Below, one piece after another: positions 43,628-55,368 of a stretch of 64,000 nt of DNA. Each line of letters begins with the position of its first letter. The stretch's first letter is position 1. Below the pieces are notes generated by a model, which saw nothing but the letters and a program-made list of their open reading frames with translations, did no database searches and was not told the DNA's origin. This stretch comes from Auricularia sp. M13 (Eukaryota > Basidiomycota > Agaricomycetes > Auriculariales > Auriculariaceae), in NCBI GenBank assembly GCA_037042915.1, contig CM073193.1, forward strand, positions 7,502,001 through 7,566,000. Direction: 5' to 3'. The position numbers and the translations under genes are program-made.

Positions 43628-45621
43628 GGCTGCAGAGAAAGACAAGCGCGGTGGGCGATCCGACCGCCAGCCGTTATTTCTATGCCTGACGTACGGGCGA
43701 GGCCGGCATTGGGGGATCGAGAAGAGCGTGTCATCAATGATAATCAACCGTGCCTCGTACTTAATCCTTGCCCAACAAAGCAGAAGATCGCATCTCCGAG
43801 ACCCGCTTCCGTTGCCCGGCCCAATTGAATCAGCTCAATTCAGTGCCCATTCATGCTGAGACTCCCTCTTGTCCTCCCGCAATCCCGACCTCTTTAACGC
43901 CAGGCACCTCATCAGAATCAACCGCGTCCGAAGTGCGCCTGCCACCGACTGACTGCTCCGAAATCAAAAGATAAGATCAAGAAGCCACATCCAGCCACCA
44001 GGAATACCGCCTTCCCACTCGTCATCCCACATGGCGCTCCTTCTCGATTCGAGCAAGACATCCGGTTATATACTAGTGCCAGTTCCTGCTGCGGGGAGGA
44101 ATAATCGCTGGACACCACGACTCTGTACCAGTCGACCTCGGGAGGAGGAAGAGGAAGAGACGTGTATGTGTACATAGCATTTCGAAACCACATCACAACC
44201 TTGGCGCCGTCAGACGCCGTAAGACACAGCGCTTCTATGAAACCTGATCTCTACAGCTATGCCCGCTCTATGTTGGATTGAGGACTGCACGCCTACTTGA
44301 CCACCTTCAAATCAATATAAGTAGGGCTTCTGGGCCAGCAGAAGTTGACCCGATGCGCCCGCAGAATTTCAGTTGCAACTGATCAACTGTCTCACGAATT
44401 TGACAAGAAAAACGCAGTTCCAGGCTGCACAACTTTAGAATTGAACCTCTATTCACACCTCGGAGTTAGTCTCCTAGTCGAACTGCGACTCAAGTCACTG
44501 GGTGAAGCTCTGTGCAAAGTGGACGGGACAACTTCGGAGATCGACAGATGCCCATTATGGAGAAAGCTGAGTCAGCAATGCGCCTTTGGACATGCGGGCC
44601 AGATGCAGGCGCTTTGTGTTGTGCGAAGCAACATCTCTTTGAGAATCCAAACCAAGCCATGATTGAACCCAAACCTAGCTATACGCGCAGCGGGAGGTGA
44701 TCACAGCGAGATGGCTAGTGAGGTTTGTATGGCTTCAACAAGCCTGTCGCAGTGCATTGTGTATTTTACGTCGTCTCGCAGCAGAATGTATCAAAGTTTG
44801 CCAAGTAGCTCAGCATCCAGTTTACTCATGCGAGGCCGCGGCTGCAATAACATGTAAAGACATGCGCCGCCGGCTAAACCGCACTCTGCCCATCATGCCG
44901 ATAATATATTGTATTATATCCAAAGGCGAGATGATGGGTCTCGCCTCGGAGAATACGAACTATGTACCAAAGAGTGACCTCCTCAGTCCGCACGACAGAG
45001 CCGGGCTTCGTTACGAATTACAGTATTCAGTAAGCCGCCTGGCAGCGCCGTAACCTCGACAGCTTCACAGAGACTGGAGATCAAATGAAGCTTCCCCGAG
45101 CATTAGGACACAAGCGCATGTAGGGTAGGTAGCTCTGTTGGGGGTCCGAATAAAGTACTAGGTAGACTGCAGTTGGCAACACCAGCGTGAGAAGTGGGAT
45201 CGGAGTGCTCATCATCACGCCAAGGTGCCGAGAAGTGCAACAAACCGTCCTTTGTACTGCCTCACGGCTGAGGCGCCTCGCGAGAAGGTGTCAACGACGA
45301 TGCCGCCTTTCTGCGCGTATGCACAGACAGGAAACGTCTCACAAAGAGCGTGGTCGTCGCAAAAGCACTGAAGGAGTGATCGCGCCGGAATCATCAGCCG
45401 TCACGGGATACGCGCGGATGCCAAGACCATGCGTTGTTCGGCGCAAAGCGCATCTGGTAACCACCCGATGCGCTATAAAGGCAGTGGTAGAGTTTTGACT
45501 GGATTTTCCTCACCGTCAGGCTGCGACGCTGCGAGTTCAGCTTCCATCCCTCGCGCTTTTTCCTTAGCTTTCCCTCCCTTTTTTCACTTGCTTCGCCTCC
45601 TCATTCCAGTCGCTAGCCGAC
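43628..45621. other. About 2 kb without a recognised gene
   Basis: Divergent promoters of the desaturase and fungalysin at its ends. The middle has only short frames and an AT-rich patch near 44900; no RNA gene or transposon remnant identified. Confidence 0.4.
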
Positions 45622-47932
45622 ATGGTCGCTCTCTTGCCTTCTTTCTCCCTTCTCGCTGCTTTCTGCGCTCTGGCCTCGGCGGCGCCCGCGTCCCATCTTT
45701 CTTCCCGCCGCCCACAACCCCAGACTCACTCGCACACGCACCACGTCCGCTCGTTACCCAATGGCGTCGCCGTCCGGTCATACCATCCCAGCTCGACGTT
45801 TGAGGTGCGTTGTTGCCCCTCGACCCTTGCGATTCCTTCGCTCGATTGCCCCTCGGATTTTGACGTTTGCTGGATTGACAGGTGTACAAGCGCGGCATTG
45901 ACCACCCGCTGAGCAAGCGCGCAGACGCCACCGTGCGCGAGGTCGGCATGGCGTTCATCAACTCGAAGCTCGGCGACGAGGCCGTCTGGCGCAGCACGCT
46001 CAACCGCAACGCATCATCGCACGTCTACGCCTTCCAGCAGATTGTGAGTCTGGACTCTCGAATTTCTGCGAGGCGTCTATTCTTGTCGTGCTGGCCTTTG
46101 TTCCGGGATATTGACATGACGACGGGTGCAGAATGGAATCCCGGTCGCCAACTCCGTCGCCAACGTCGCTCTCAACGCTGCGGGCAAGGTCGCGTCATAC
46201 AGCCACAATTTCGTCACGCCCAAGAAGGTCGCGGCGCCGACGCCCAAGCTCAAATACCAGGACGCCACGTCCGCCGCGGCCAAGTTCCTCGACGGTACCG
46301 CGACCGGCCGCGACGTCCAGCTCAAGTACTACGCGCTTGAGGACGATACCCTTGCTCTCACTCAGTCTGTCGAGCTCAAGCTCAAGAACGAACACACCGT
46401 CCGCGCCTTCGTTGACGCCGAGACCGGTGAGGTTCATGGCCTCTTTGATTTCACCTCCAACCTTTCCGTACGAAATTCCATCTCGGCCTTGTAAGACACG
46501 TCCTCACTGCGCTTCCCACAGTACCGCGTGTCGCCCATCAACAGCCAAGATCCTTCCAAGGACTTTGAGCTGCTGCAGGACCCGGAGGATCTCCAGGCTT
46601 CCCCTCAGGGCTGGACGAACGTCGATGGCCAGGAAACCGGCCAGACGTTCGGCAACAACGCCATCGCGTTCAAGGACGACCCGGACACTGGCGTTGGCTT
46701 CGAGTCCGCCCCCGGCGTGTTCGACTTCAACCTCAACCTCAACGCCGATCCGGACACTGCCGCCAACCTCAACGCGTCGCGCACCAATGCCTTCTTCGTT
46801 GCCAACACTGCGCACGACATCCTGTTCCGCTACGGCTTCAACGAGGCCGCGTTCAACTTCCAGGCCGACAACTTCGGCAAGGGCGGCGTCGATGGCGACC
46901 TTGTCCTCGTATCAGTCCAAGACGCCAGCGGCACTGATAATGCTCAGTTCACGACGCTCGAGGACGGCCAGCCCGGTGTTATGCAGATGTTCCTGTTCAC
47001 CAACTCGGACCCGCAGAAGGACGGCGCGCTCGTCAACTCCGTCGTCTCTCACGAGTACACCCACGGTCTTACCAACCGCCTGACCGGCGGCGGTACCGCC
47101 GACTGCCTGCAGACCCTCGAGTCTGTCGGTCTCGGTGAGGGCTGGAGCGACGCCTTCGCGGAGTGGACCGAGCAGACCTCTGGCAAGATCGTCGACTACG
47201 CTGTTGGCGAGTTCCTGTTCGCCGGTGGCATCCGCAACTTCCCCTACTCGACCGACAAGGCCGTGAACCCGCTCCTGTTCAGCGACGTCGTTAAGCTCGA
47301 TGAGGTCCACAACATTGGCGAGGTCTGGGCTAACACTTTGCACAACGTCCATGCTGCCCTTGTCGACAAGCTGTATGTCCATATGATTATTCGCATATGC
47401 AGGCAGCTGACGACTTCGCAGTGGCTTCTCCGCTGACGCGAACACCAACCCCGACGCCACTGGCGGTAACGCCGTCTTCCTGCACCTCTTCATTGACGGA
47501 TTGGCGCTGCAGCCATGCAACCCGACGTTCCTCGACGCCCGTCTCTCGTGGATCCAGGCCGACCAGAACCGCTTCAACGGCGCGAACGAGTGCACGCTTT
47601 GGGAAGCTTTCGCCTCGCGCGGTCTCGGTCCCGACGCCAGCGAGGGTGTCGATGACTTCAACGTCCCTCAGTCTTGCGGCGGCACCGGCTCTAACACCGG
47701 TTCTTCTGGCCAGGGTACCGCTGCAGGTGGCAACGCTGGCACGGGTAACGGCAACGCTGGGAACAACACCGGCACTGGCACTGGCAACGGCAACGGCAAC
47801 GGCACTGGTCGCGGACGCGGCCGTGGTCGTGGCCGCCGCCCCAACCGCGGCGCGGGTGTCCTTGAGACCATCTTCGGTGGCAAGGCTGCCGCCAAGAGCG
47901 CAAAGAAGCCGAAGGCTGCCAAGGGTCAATGA
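45622..47932 (+). CDS. Fungalysin (M36) extracellular metalloprotease with basic C-terminal tail
   Basis: Exons 45622-45804, 45882-46043, 46132-46467, 46522-47372, 47422-47932. Signal peptide MVALLPSFSLLAAFCALASA and an FTP propeptide (VREVGMAFINSKLG, VYAFQQINGIPVANS). Mature domain: GWTNVDGQETGQTFGNNAIA, zinc motif HEYTH in VVSHEYTHGLTNRL, third ligand Glu in GEGWSDAFAEW, HNIGEVWANTLH, LALQPCNPTFLDAR. It degrades extracellular proteins after autocatalytic removal of the propeptide. After the normal end (DDFNVPQSC) there is an unusual extension: Gly/Asn/Thr repeats, RGRGRGRGR, then a Lys/Ala-rich end (KSAKKPKAAKGQ). Confidence 0.93.
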
Positions 47933-49900
47933 GTGTTTGGGGGCAAAAGGGTGGGCGAGGGATGCTTGTGTATGTCCTAGGCATGCATCGAAACAGCGTC
48001 TTTTTTTGCAAGTGAATCTTTCGTGTGCAATTGAGCGCTGCGCTCTAACTCGTCGTCGTCCTGTTGGTGGCTATCGAAGTGCAGACTGAGCTGAAGGTCC
48101 ACCACTGGTCCACCGCTAAACTCTGTCGAGCTAACGACGCTCATTCAGATGCCAGTAGATTACGTGCCGATTACTCATTGATGTCTTCGGCTTGCGACAT
48201 ATTTCTCCTTTTTTTTTCATGGTCTGTGCGACCTGCACCCAATTCGTTTCGTTGTACAGCGGTCATACTCAGAGTGTATATGCCCCAATGCGGGCAAGTC
48301 CGGCCAGCGCTTGTCAGCCACATCGGATTTAAACTCAGCCACCGAACCTGCGCGATTTTTGCGGTGCGGCATTTTCGCCTTGAGCCGATGCCCCCCACTT
48401 CTTGTCTTTCCCCCCTTGCGCCAGCGGTGTCGTTTGACCACTGCCTCTACCAGTCTTGCCATTGTTCCTCTTCCCCTTTGCGACGGCGCTCAGTCTAGCA
48501 CACTCATACCTTGGGATATATTATGAGTGCGCTGTCCCCTGGTGCGTCAATGGTGCGAGCGTAGCCTCCAGAACCCATTGCGCCAGGAGGCAGCGTGCCC
48601 ATAGATAACTTCGTGCTATGCGCCCGGGATATCGTCATACCAGGCTGCCTCTCGTCCATCGCTCGATTGTCGCCACTGGACTTGACCCAATGCTGCTCCG
48701 GGTTCACTGTGTCAGCCTTTACCGATACGACTGCGCGGCTTCATGCGACATTCCAACTCGCTTTGCGGTGTGAGCGTAGCCTCTCGAAACCACAGGCGTT
48801 CTGGAATGCCACATGAATTTGCTGCATTGTGAGGTGGATCTTCGGTGATCTTTCCGTCCTTGTCGTCGATCAGCTCAACGACGAACCTTCCGGCGCTCTT
48901 CCCCGCTAATCGCACTCTGTCATTGTGTCGACCGCTTCATCTTCTGTCGCAGGCGCTTCAATGTGTTTTACAAGAGACAAACGTCACCGCTCATTGCTCT
49001 CGTTTGCTACCAGAATGCTGTCATCCTCTCCGACTACGATGACTATCCAACTTAGAATGTACCATTGTTCTGACGCACTTGGCTCCAAGTCTGTCAATCC
49101 TTCTCAGCCCTCCCAATCATCCACGTCACTGCTATCCTTCCGATGTATCGCCCTTCTGAAAAGATCGAGACCGTGGCGCAGTGCAAGTGGTGCTATGCAG
49201 CTACTACCGGTGCCGTCGAGGGTCACGAGGGAGCGTTATCTTGACGGATCAGCACCCTCCAGTCGTCTTGGCTTTGACATTGGCTTGGACCGACCGGACT
49301 GGGCTCTGCGCATGGATCTGAAATCTGCGCCTTGGTTCGCAGCGCTATGATTGGCAAACGACGAGCCCGTCGTGGCCGGATTAAGACGCCGTGTACGGCA
49401 GTGAGTGTGGGCTGAGTGGTATAGCATTGCCGATTCAAACTTCGGGGTTTCGAGCATTTTCACTGCTTCGCGGCTGCGCGTGTTGCCTTCCGGCGATGCA
49501 GTGTGCATGTGCTCTTGATGTCGTGATGTTACGGATACCCAGCGTGGGACCCGTGATTTCGATTTCTGAACGCAACATTCCGGCAAGGGCAAGCTATGGA
49601 TTCCATGAAGCAATAAATGTCTTTATTTTGCCCTACTGCCCCTGCCTAGTATCGAGTGTGTAAGGGGCTGCGGTGAGCTACAAACATTCAACACCCCTGT
49701 ATGAGTTGCCGTCGTCGAGGCAGCGCATCGGAGGCACATGTGACCCGTGCAACAGCGATAAAAACACTCCAGTGAAAAAATCTTTTTCTACACGGCTCCT
49801 GTGAGCGGGGTGTGAATTGTCCTTAGCACCATAAAAGCTCCTCCTGAGCCGATTTACTCTTTCCAGCTTTCCTACGCCTTTGCACCACCGTACAGCAGCC
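47933..49900. other. About 2 kb without a recognised gene
   Basis: No domain or signal in either strand. A tRNA-like acceptor pairing at 49399-49467 was examined and rejected. Confidence 0.4.
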
Positions 49901-50707
49901 ATGCGCACTACCTCGGTCATTGCTCTCGCCCTCGCGTCCAGCGCAGCAGCGCATTTCACGCTCAACTACCCTGCGACCCGCGGATTCGACGAGGACAACG
50001 AGCCCAAACCCATCTGCGGTGGGTTCGACACACCGAACGATGCCAACCGCACGGAGTTCCCGCTGAAGGACGGCGTAATCTTCATTACGAGCCACCACCC
50101 CAAGGCCAATGGTCAGTAGCACCGTATTATCGCCCTTAGTAATTCTCCGCTGAAACGCATTCCGCATTCCAGTTTCGTGTCCATCTCGCTCTCGGACGAC
50201 CCGACGAGCTTCGACGACTTCAACGCGACCACAAGCCCGGGCAAGGGCGCGACGGTGCTCGACTTCTTCCAGATCGAGAGCGAGGGCGACTTCTGCTTCG
50301 ACACCGACATCGCCGCGCTCGGCCTCGCGGACGCCAAGGACGGCCAGAAGGCGACGATCGAGGTCACCTTCGACGGCGGAGACGGGACGCTCTACCAGGT
50401 GTGTTGGCGCGGCTCCATCCGACGTCCTGCCATCCTGCCGTGCCAGCTATCTGACCGTGTACTGTAGTGCGCCGACGTCGTCCTCTCGGCCAACGCCACG
50501 TCGCCCCAGCAATCGACCTGCAAGACCACCCGCCCCGCCCCGTCGGCCACGACGACCGGCACTGGCGCCAACTCCACCGGCACGCAGCCTGCTGACGGCG
50601 CGTCCGGCACTGGCACTGGCAATGGCACGAACGCCGGCACGAAGGCCGCGGCGTCTCAGCTCGTCGCCGGTATTGTGGCGCTGTTTGGTGTTGCCCTTGC
50701 TCTGTGA
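49901..50707 (+). CDS. X325/BIM1-like copper-binding GPI-anchored protein
   Basis: Exons 49901-50115, 50173-50398, 50468-50707. Signal peptide MRTTSVIALALASSAAA is followed directly by His (HFTLNYPATRGFDEDNE), so the mature protein would start with a His brace residue, as in LPMO-like X325 proteins. ICGGFDTP, HHPKANG, SDDPTSFDDFN, FFQIESEGDFCFDTDI and CADVVLS follow; a His from HHPKAN and an acidic residue could complete the copper site. A Ser/Thr/Gly linker and the hydrophobic C-terminus (SQLVAGIVALFGVALAL) indicate a GPI anchor. Family members bind copper at the cell surface; BIM1 aids copper uptake. The first intron uses a weak GTAGCA donor. Confidence 0.88.
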
Positions 50708-52587
50708 TTTTCTTGCCTGGAATTGTGGGACTGTATGTTATTCTGTAGATGAAAAAAAAATTGTTTTGCTGCCAGGGGACCGCAGCGGCGTTTCATTGTA
50801 TGCGGCAATCTGGGCAAGGAGCCCGGCCTTTGAAGCTGTCAGAAAAAGTATTTTTCTCATCATTTATGCCAGAACGGAACCGAACGGCACGTTGCAGTTT
50901 GAATGGATGTGATTCAGAAGGGGACCGTAGCAGTTATTGAAACCAGGTCAGGGCCCTGGACTCCGAACGTCTTCAGGTTAACCCGAAGCCGGAAACTGTG
51001 TGTACTATAGAGCATTTACGAATGAGATGATGAAGTTGAAGGGCCTGGAAGGACTCAGAACCCGGCGTCAATGAAGATGCAGGTTGAGTCTTTCAAGTTG
51101 GCCTGATGAAATTTCACAGGTACATATGTTCGTCGGCTCGACAGCAGTGCTGGCCGAGGGGCAACAACTAGGACTCCAACTCTTTGATACGCCTTGAGAT
51201 CGGGATGCAGGACTGCTGCTGCTGCAAGTGCAACTATCATTTCCCCTCGTCTGTGATCTCCCATGACGCGGGCGTCAAAAGGCGTCTCCCGATGTCTCAC
51301 TCCGGAAGCGCTGCATCGTGGAAAATACGTATCATATGCGCATGCTCGGACCTTGGTGTCCAGGCTGTAGATCTGCGCGGGCCAGCTGATGCTGACTTGG
51401 GGCGATAGCCACTGTACCGGTTGTCCCAAATGGCGCGGGCGTCAAAAATTCCTCTGTCTCGCCCGGAATGGCTGTAGCGCTCGCCGCTCGGACCTGCCAA
51501 TGTCGAGGCGGCTCATGAAGCCACGGGATGCGGCCCGTACAAAGAGTCGCCTCGGTCTAACAGTACGGCCAGTGCGTTTCGAACCCGAGCATACGGGCTA
51601 GAAGGGCTCAAAAGCAAGTAATTGTAAAGTCTGCACCGGAAATCAACTGGAAGGAAAGTTTCGTCTCCATCATTACTGGCTAGGCCATGTGCGTTCTCAG
51701 AGTTATATCGCCAGATTCACAGTCATATAATGCCGGGATAGGCATGATTGTGGCTGCCATTAATGCGGGGTGACAACTTTCTGAGCCAGAACGGCAACGC
51801 CAGGTTTCGCGCCACCCACTCCGCGCGCCAACCTGGGACGAACATCCCACTGACAGCGGACGGACAATCCCGCGCGCGCTCCTGCTCACCTGCCCCGGGG
51901 ATGCACAAGCTGCGGAGACGCTCCTTTTAGCTGCCTGTCACTGGCAGTTCACGTTGGCCATCATGTTTGGATCGCAAAGGGGATGAAGAACGGTGTTGGT
52001 GGATGATCTTCCCATAAGGACCATGATTGAGACTCCTCAAGACTCCTGGGGCCATATGACCGACTGGTGCTGCACGACTTTCGGGGGAGGGTGCCATATC
52101 GGGCGTTCCGCGGATCCGATAAGCTGTTGTCAACTGCAACGCACGTTGCAGCATTTGTTTTTCCGATCGTGGCAGGTTGACCTCCTAAGCCCAGGGGTAC
52201 CGTAGTAGTTGCTGTACAGACTCGTCCTCCGAATATCCAGGATTCCCTGAGCCAATCTGGCACTGGCACGACCGCTCTTGGCCCTCATGTTTCCCATGGG
52301 CGCTACGCGTGGCGGGGGAAGCCGTTGAGACTTGAGAGGATCAGATCACGGGGCGGGAACATATATGTAGTGCCTGCACGGGCGCAGTGACGGCTGGTTC
52401 CATCTGTTCACCTTTCCCGGCTGGTATTGGGCGCTGCTACGGCTCTGTGCGTTACGCGACTACGAGCCTAGTGCGCTCTCCCCCTTTCCCCTCGCACGAT
52501 GCAGTTCGGAATGCCCACGGTGCGCGGCGCTGCCCCTAGGCCTCTCTCTCTGTCTCTCGTTGTGTCCTGATACTGTCTGTACCCTAG
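50708..52587. other. About 1.9 kb without a recognised gene
   Basis: Short frames only; probable regulatory and 3' UTR sequence. Confidence 0.4.
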
Positions 52588-53451
52588 ATGGCCGCTAATG
52601 CGACGCTCATACTGCGCCTGCTCAGCCTCAGTGAGCGCCCCATGCTCTGTTGAATCTGACGTTGGTTGGAGACTGAGGAAAGACAGCGGGGCTGCTGGTG
52701 CTGGCGACGGTGGCGCTGACGGTGTCGGCGCAGCTGGCCAAGATGGCGGACGGCGTGCCCCCGCTCTACGTCCTCATGGGCCTCGCCATCGCCTCCTTCT
52801 CCGCCCTCGTCCTTATCCCCATGTCCGTCATCCTGATATGACACCCGCCGCCGCCGAGCTCATCCCGTCCCGTCCCCGACAGATTCGGCCTGCAGTGCCT
52901 CCGCCCGGCGTGCGCGCCGTTCTACGTCTGGCTCGAGATCCTCTGGACCAGTGAGCAGCCCTTCTACTAGCCAGCCAGCCAGAACTGACCTGCGTGATGC
53001 AGCGGTGCTCGGTGGCGCGTGGTTTGCGCTGGCCGTCAAAATGTCGCTCCTGCAGGACAAGGTGCGCCCCTCCATCAACAGCAACGGTGAAACTGGAAAC
53101 TGACACGCGGGCGTGCGCAGGACAACTCGCTCTCGTCGTACGCCGACAACCCCGCGCTCGCCGCGCGCTACACGGCCCTGCAGGACGCCGTCTTCCTCGC
53201 CTGGGCCATCCGTGCGTCCCTTCCTTCCTCCCCTTCCCCCGCCCCCCGGCTGACGCTTCCGATCGGTAGTATGGTCCTGGGCCTTGTGGCTCACCATCCT
53301 CGCCCTGCGCGCCTGGCGCCGCGGCGCAGCAGGCGTCTGGTCCTGCCCGACGCGCTGCGCCAAGTTCCTCGAGCTCAAGCCGACACCGCGCGAGCCGGAC
53401 CAGCTCGCCGAGAAGGACTTCCGCTCCAGCAGCACGCTGCCCGGCCCCTAG
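52588..53451 (+). CDS. Four-helix membrane protein (MARVEL-like)
   Basis: Five or so short exons. MAANATLILRLLSL joins TAGLLVLATVALTVSAQLAK, then PPLYVLMGLAIASFSALVLI, CAPFYVWLEILWT, GGAWFALAVKMSLLQD, and after a small loop (DNSLSSYADNPALAARYTAL) VFLAWAI and WSWALWLTILALRAW. The tail is cytosolic and charged (KPTPREPDQLAEKDF). Four transmembrane segments with this spacing match fungal MARVEL-type proteins; no specific role can be given. Confidence 0.6.
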
Positions 53452-54236
53452 CCAGCCTAGACCCTCTCCTCTCCCCCCGCACGCGCAGCTACTACAGTAT
53501 CTATCACGAAACGCCCCAGCACAGCAGACACGCATCGCACGCACATACCTTCCCCACCTTTGCAGCACATACGCACATTGCCCACTTGCCATCTGCACGC
53601 AGACGCCCCTCTACCCTAGCCGCCCTCCTTTTTCGCTTTTTTTGCTTGCTTGCTTATTCCCCCTTGTCCGCCGACCGAACTCTGCCTGCATGATGTTACT
53701 GTATGTTGCCCATTACCTTGCCTTTGCCGCGGTAATACGACCTGTCGCTCGTTTTGTCCACACAGGATTAGTGTTGTCTTCATGAAACGTCGGCGGGAAA
53801 GTGGCAAAGCTGTGTATTGCATACGGACTCTCACGCTCAGACGAAATTCTCGAGTCTTGATAAACGAACGAATGTCCCATGAGCAGTGTCAGACGGCTGA
53901 GGTTCTGTAAGCCGGCTGGGTATGTAAACTCGTGGGCTAGAACGCTCGCTCGGTCATCGCAGACAAGACCAGAGACGAAGGGAGCTTGCTCTGCGCTCGA
54001 TGATACGCCGTCGGCGGGGTGTGAGCTGTCACCCGCGAGGCACCTTTTACGAGCGCGACGAATAGAGAAGAAAAGGAAAAGAGGACGTGGAGAATGGTGC
54101 GCAGTGTGGACGTGTCCGTGTTGGGGTTGTAGTACAAGGGAGCGAGAGACAATCTAGACCAGCCCGGTTGCGGGCAGAGATTTATTGACGACGACGACGA
54201 CGGGATTCCGATTCAGGTTCGCATTGGAGGGGTGTG
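53452..54236. other. Convergent 3' regions
   Basis: 3' UTRs of the membrane protein and of the NMN adenylyltransferase. No further feature seen. Confidence 0.4.
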
Positions 54237-55236
54237 TCATGCGGGGTCGCCAGGCACGGCGGGTGGGGCGTCGGGCTGGGGGTGGGAGTAGAGCCAGCTG
54301 GCGGCGCCCTTGTCGGCGTCGTCGAGGTAGAGGCCGTGGGCGTCGATGTAGTCGATGACGCAGGCGGGGATGAGGTAGCGCACGCTCATGCGGCGGCGCA
54401 GGTAGAGGCGGACTTTGGTCGACGAGACGTCGTTCTGGATGGTCTGCCGGATGACGTGGATGTTGTCGCGCCACTGCCGCAGGCCGTCCAGCGCCGTGTC
54501 GACGTCCGAGCCGGCGCGCTCGACGATGAACGTGCCGTACCGCCCGAGGATGTGCTCGAGCTGTTATGAATGAGCACTGAGATAGTGATAGTGAGTATAT
54601 GAAGAAGCGGCGCACATCTTGCGCAGACCAGACGCCCGGCTCGGACATGGTCGCGATGAGGTCCGAGCCCGCGAGCAGCAGCACGCGGACGTGTTTCTGC
54701 TCGCCTGCCAGTGCGCGTCGGCGTCAGCGTTCAGCGTCAAAGACGGAGTTAGAATGCGCCCGCACCGTCCGGCGTCCGGACGCCGCCGAGGACGTCGTTG
54801 AGCTCGTGGTCGAAATGGTCGAGAACGACGGCGGTGCGCTGGTAGTCGGGCTGGGTGGCCTCCCACGGGTCGACCATGAGCCACGAGCTGTCGTGCTCCG
54901 CGGCGAGCTCGCACATGCGCAGGCTGCGGTGAGACTGTGTGTGAGCCACAATCGCCCCGGACGGTATAGACTGCAGACTGACCGGTGCTCCGCGCTGAGC
55001 AGGCCGGGCTTCTTGTAGGCGTCGCTGACGGGCGAGAGGTAGCCGGCGACGACCTCGAACTGGGTGCTCTGCCGGACGTAGTCGACGGCCATCTCGAACA
55101 TGCGCAGATGTAAGTAGGTGATGGGCGAGAACGAGCCGCACGCCACGAGCGCAATGGGCGTCTTGCTGCCGTCGCGCATCGTCCGCTGCAGCCGCGCCGT
55201 GGGCAGCGAGTACGCGCTCGTCGTCGATGTCGCCAT
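54237..55236 (-). CDS. NMA1: Nicotinamide/nicotinate mononucleotide adenylyltransferase
   Basis: Joins NMN or NaMN with ATP to form NAD+ or deamido-NAD. Start MATSTTSAYSLPTARLQRTM. The nucleotidyltransferase signature GSFSPITYLHLRMFEMA contains the T/HxxH-type ATP site. AGYLSPVSDAYKKPGL, SSWLMVDPWEATQPDYQRTA, RVLLLAGSDLIATM and NDVSSTKVRLYLRRRMSVRY (ISSTxIR motif) complete the fold, and VIDYIDAHGLY closes it. Four exons with short introns keep frame. The stop lies at 54237. Basidiomycetes usually have one or two such genes. Confidence 0.92.
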
Positions 55237-55368
55237 CGGGTTGAGGATGACTGGGACAGAAGAAACGCTTCCGGCCGATATCAATTATCACCGCCCCGGT
55301 CCGCCAGTGCCGCACTGCATATAATTACAGAAACAGTAACTACACTGTACAGTACAAGTCCATGATGA

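Noticed and set aside
49399-49467. tRNA-like segment with a 7-bp end pairing GCAGTGA / TCACTGC and an A-box-like GCTGAGTGGTATAGC
   Set aside because: No proper T-arm or B-box (GGTTCGANTCC), and the anticodon stem does not pair. The pairing is likely coincidental.
21691-50707. Copper-protein island (cupredoxin and X325)
   Set aside because: The two genes are 27 kb apart with unrelated genes between; no shared context.
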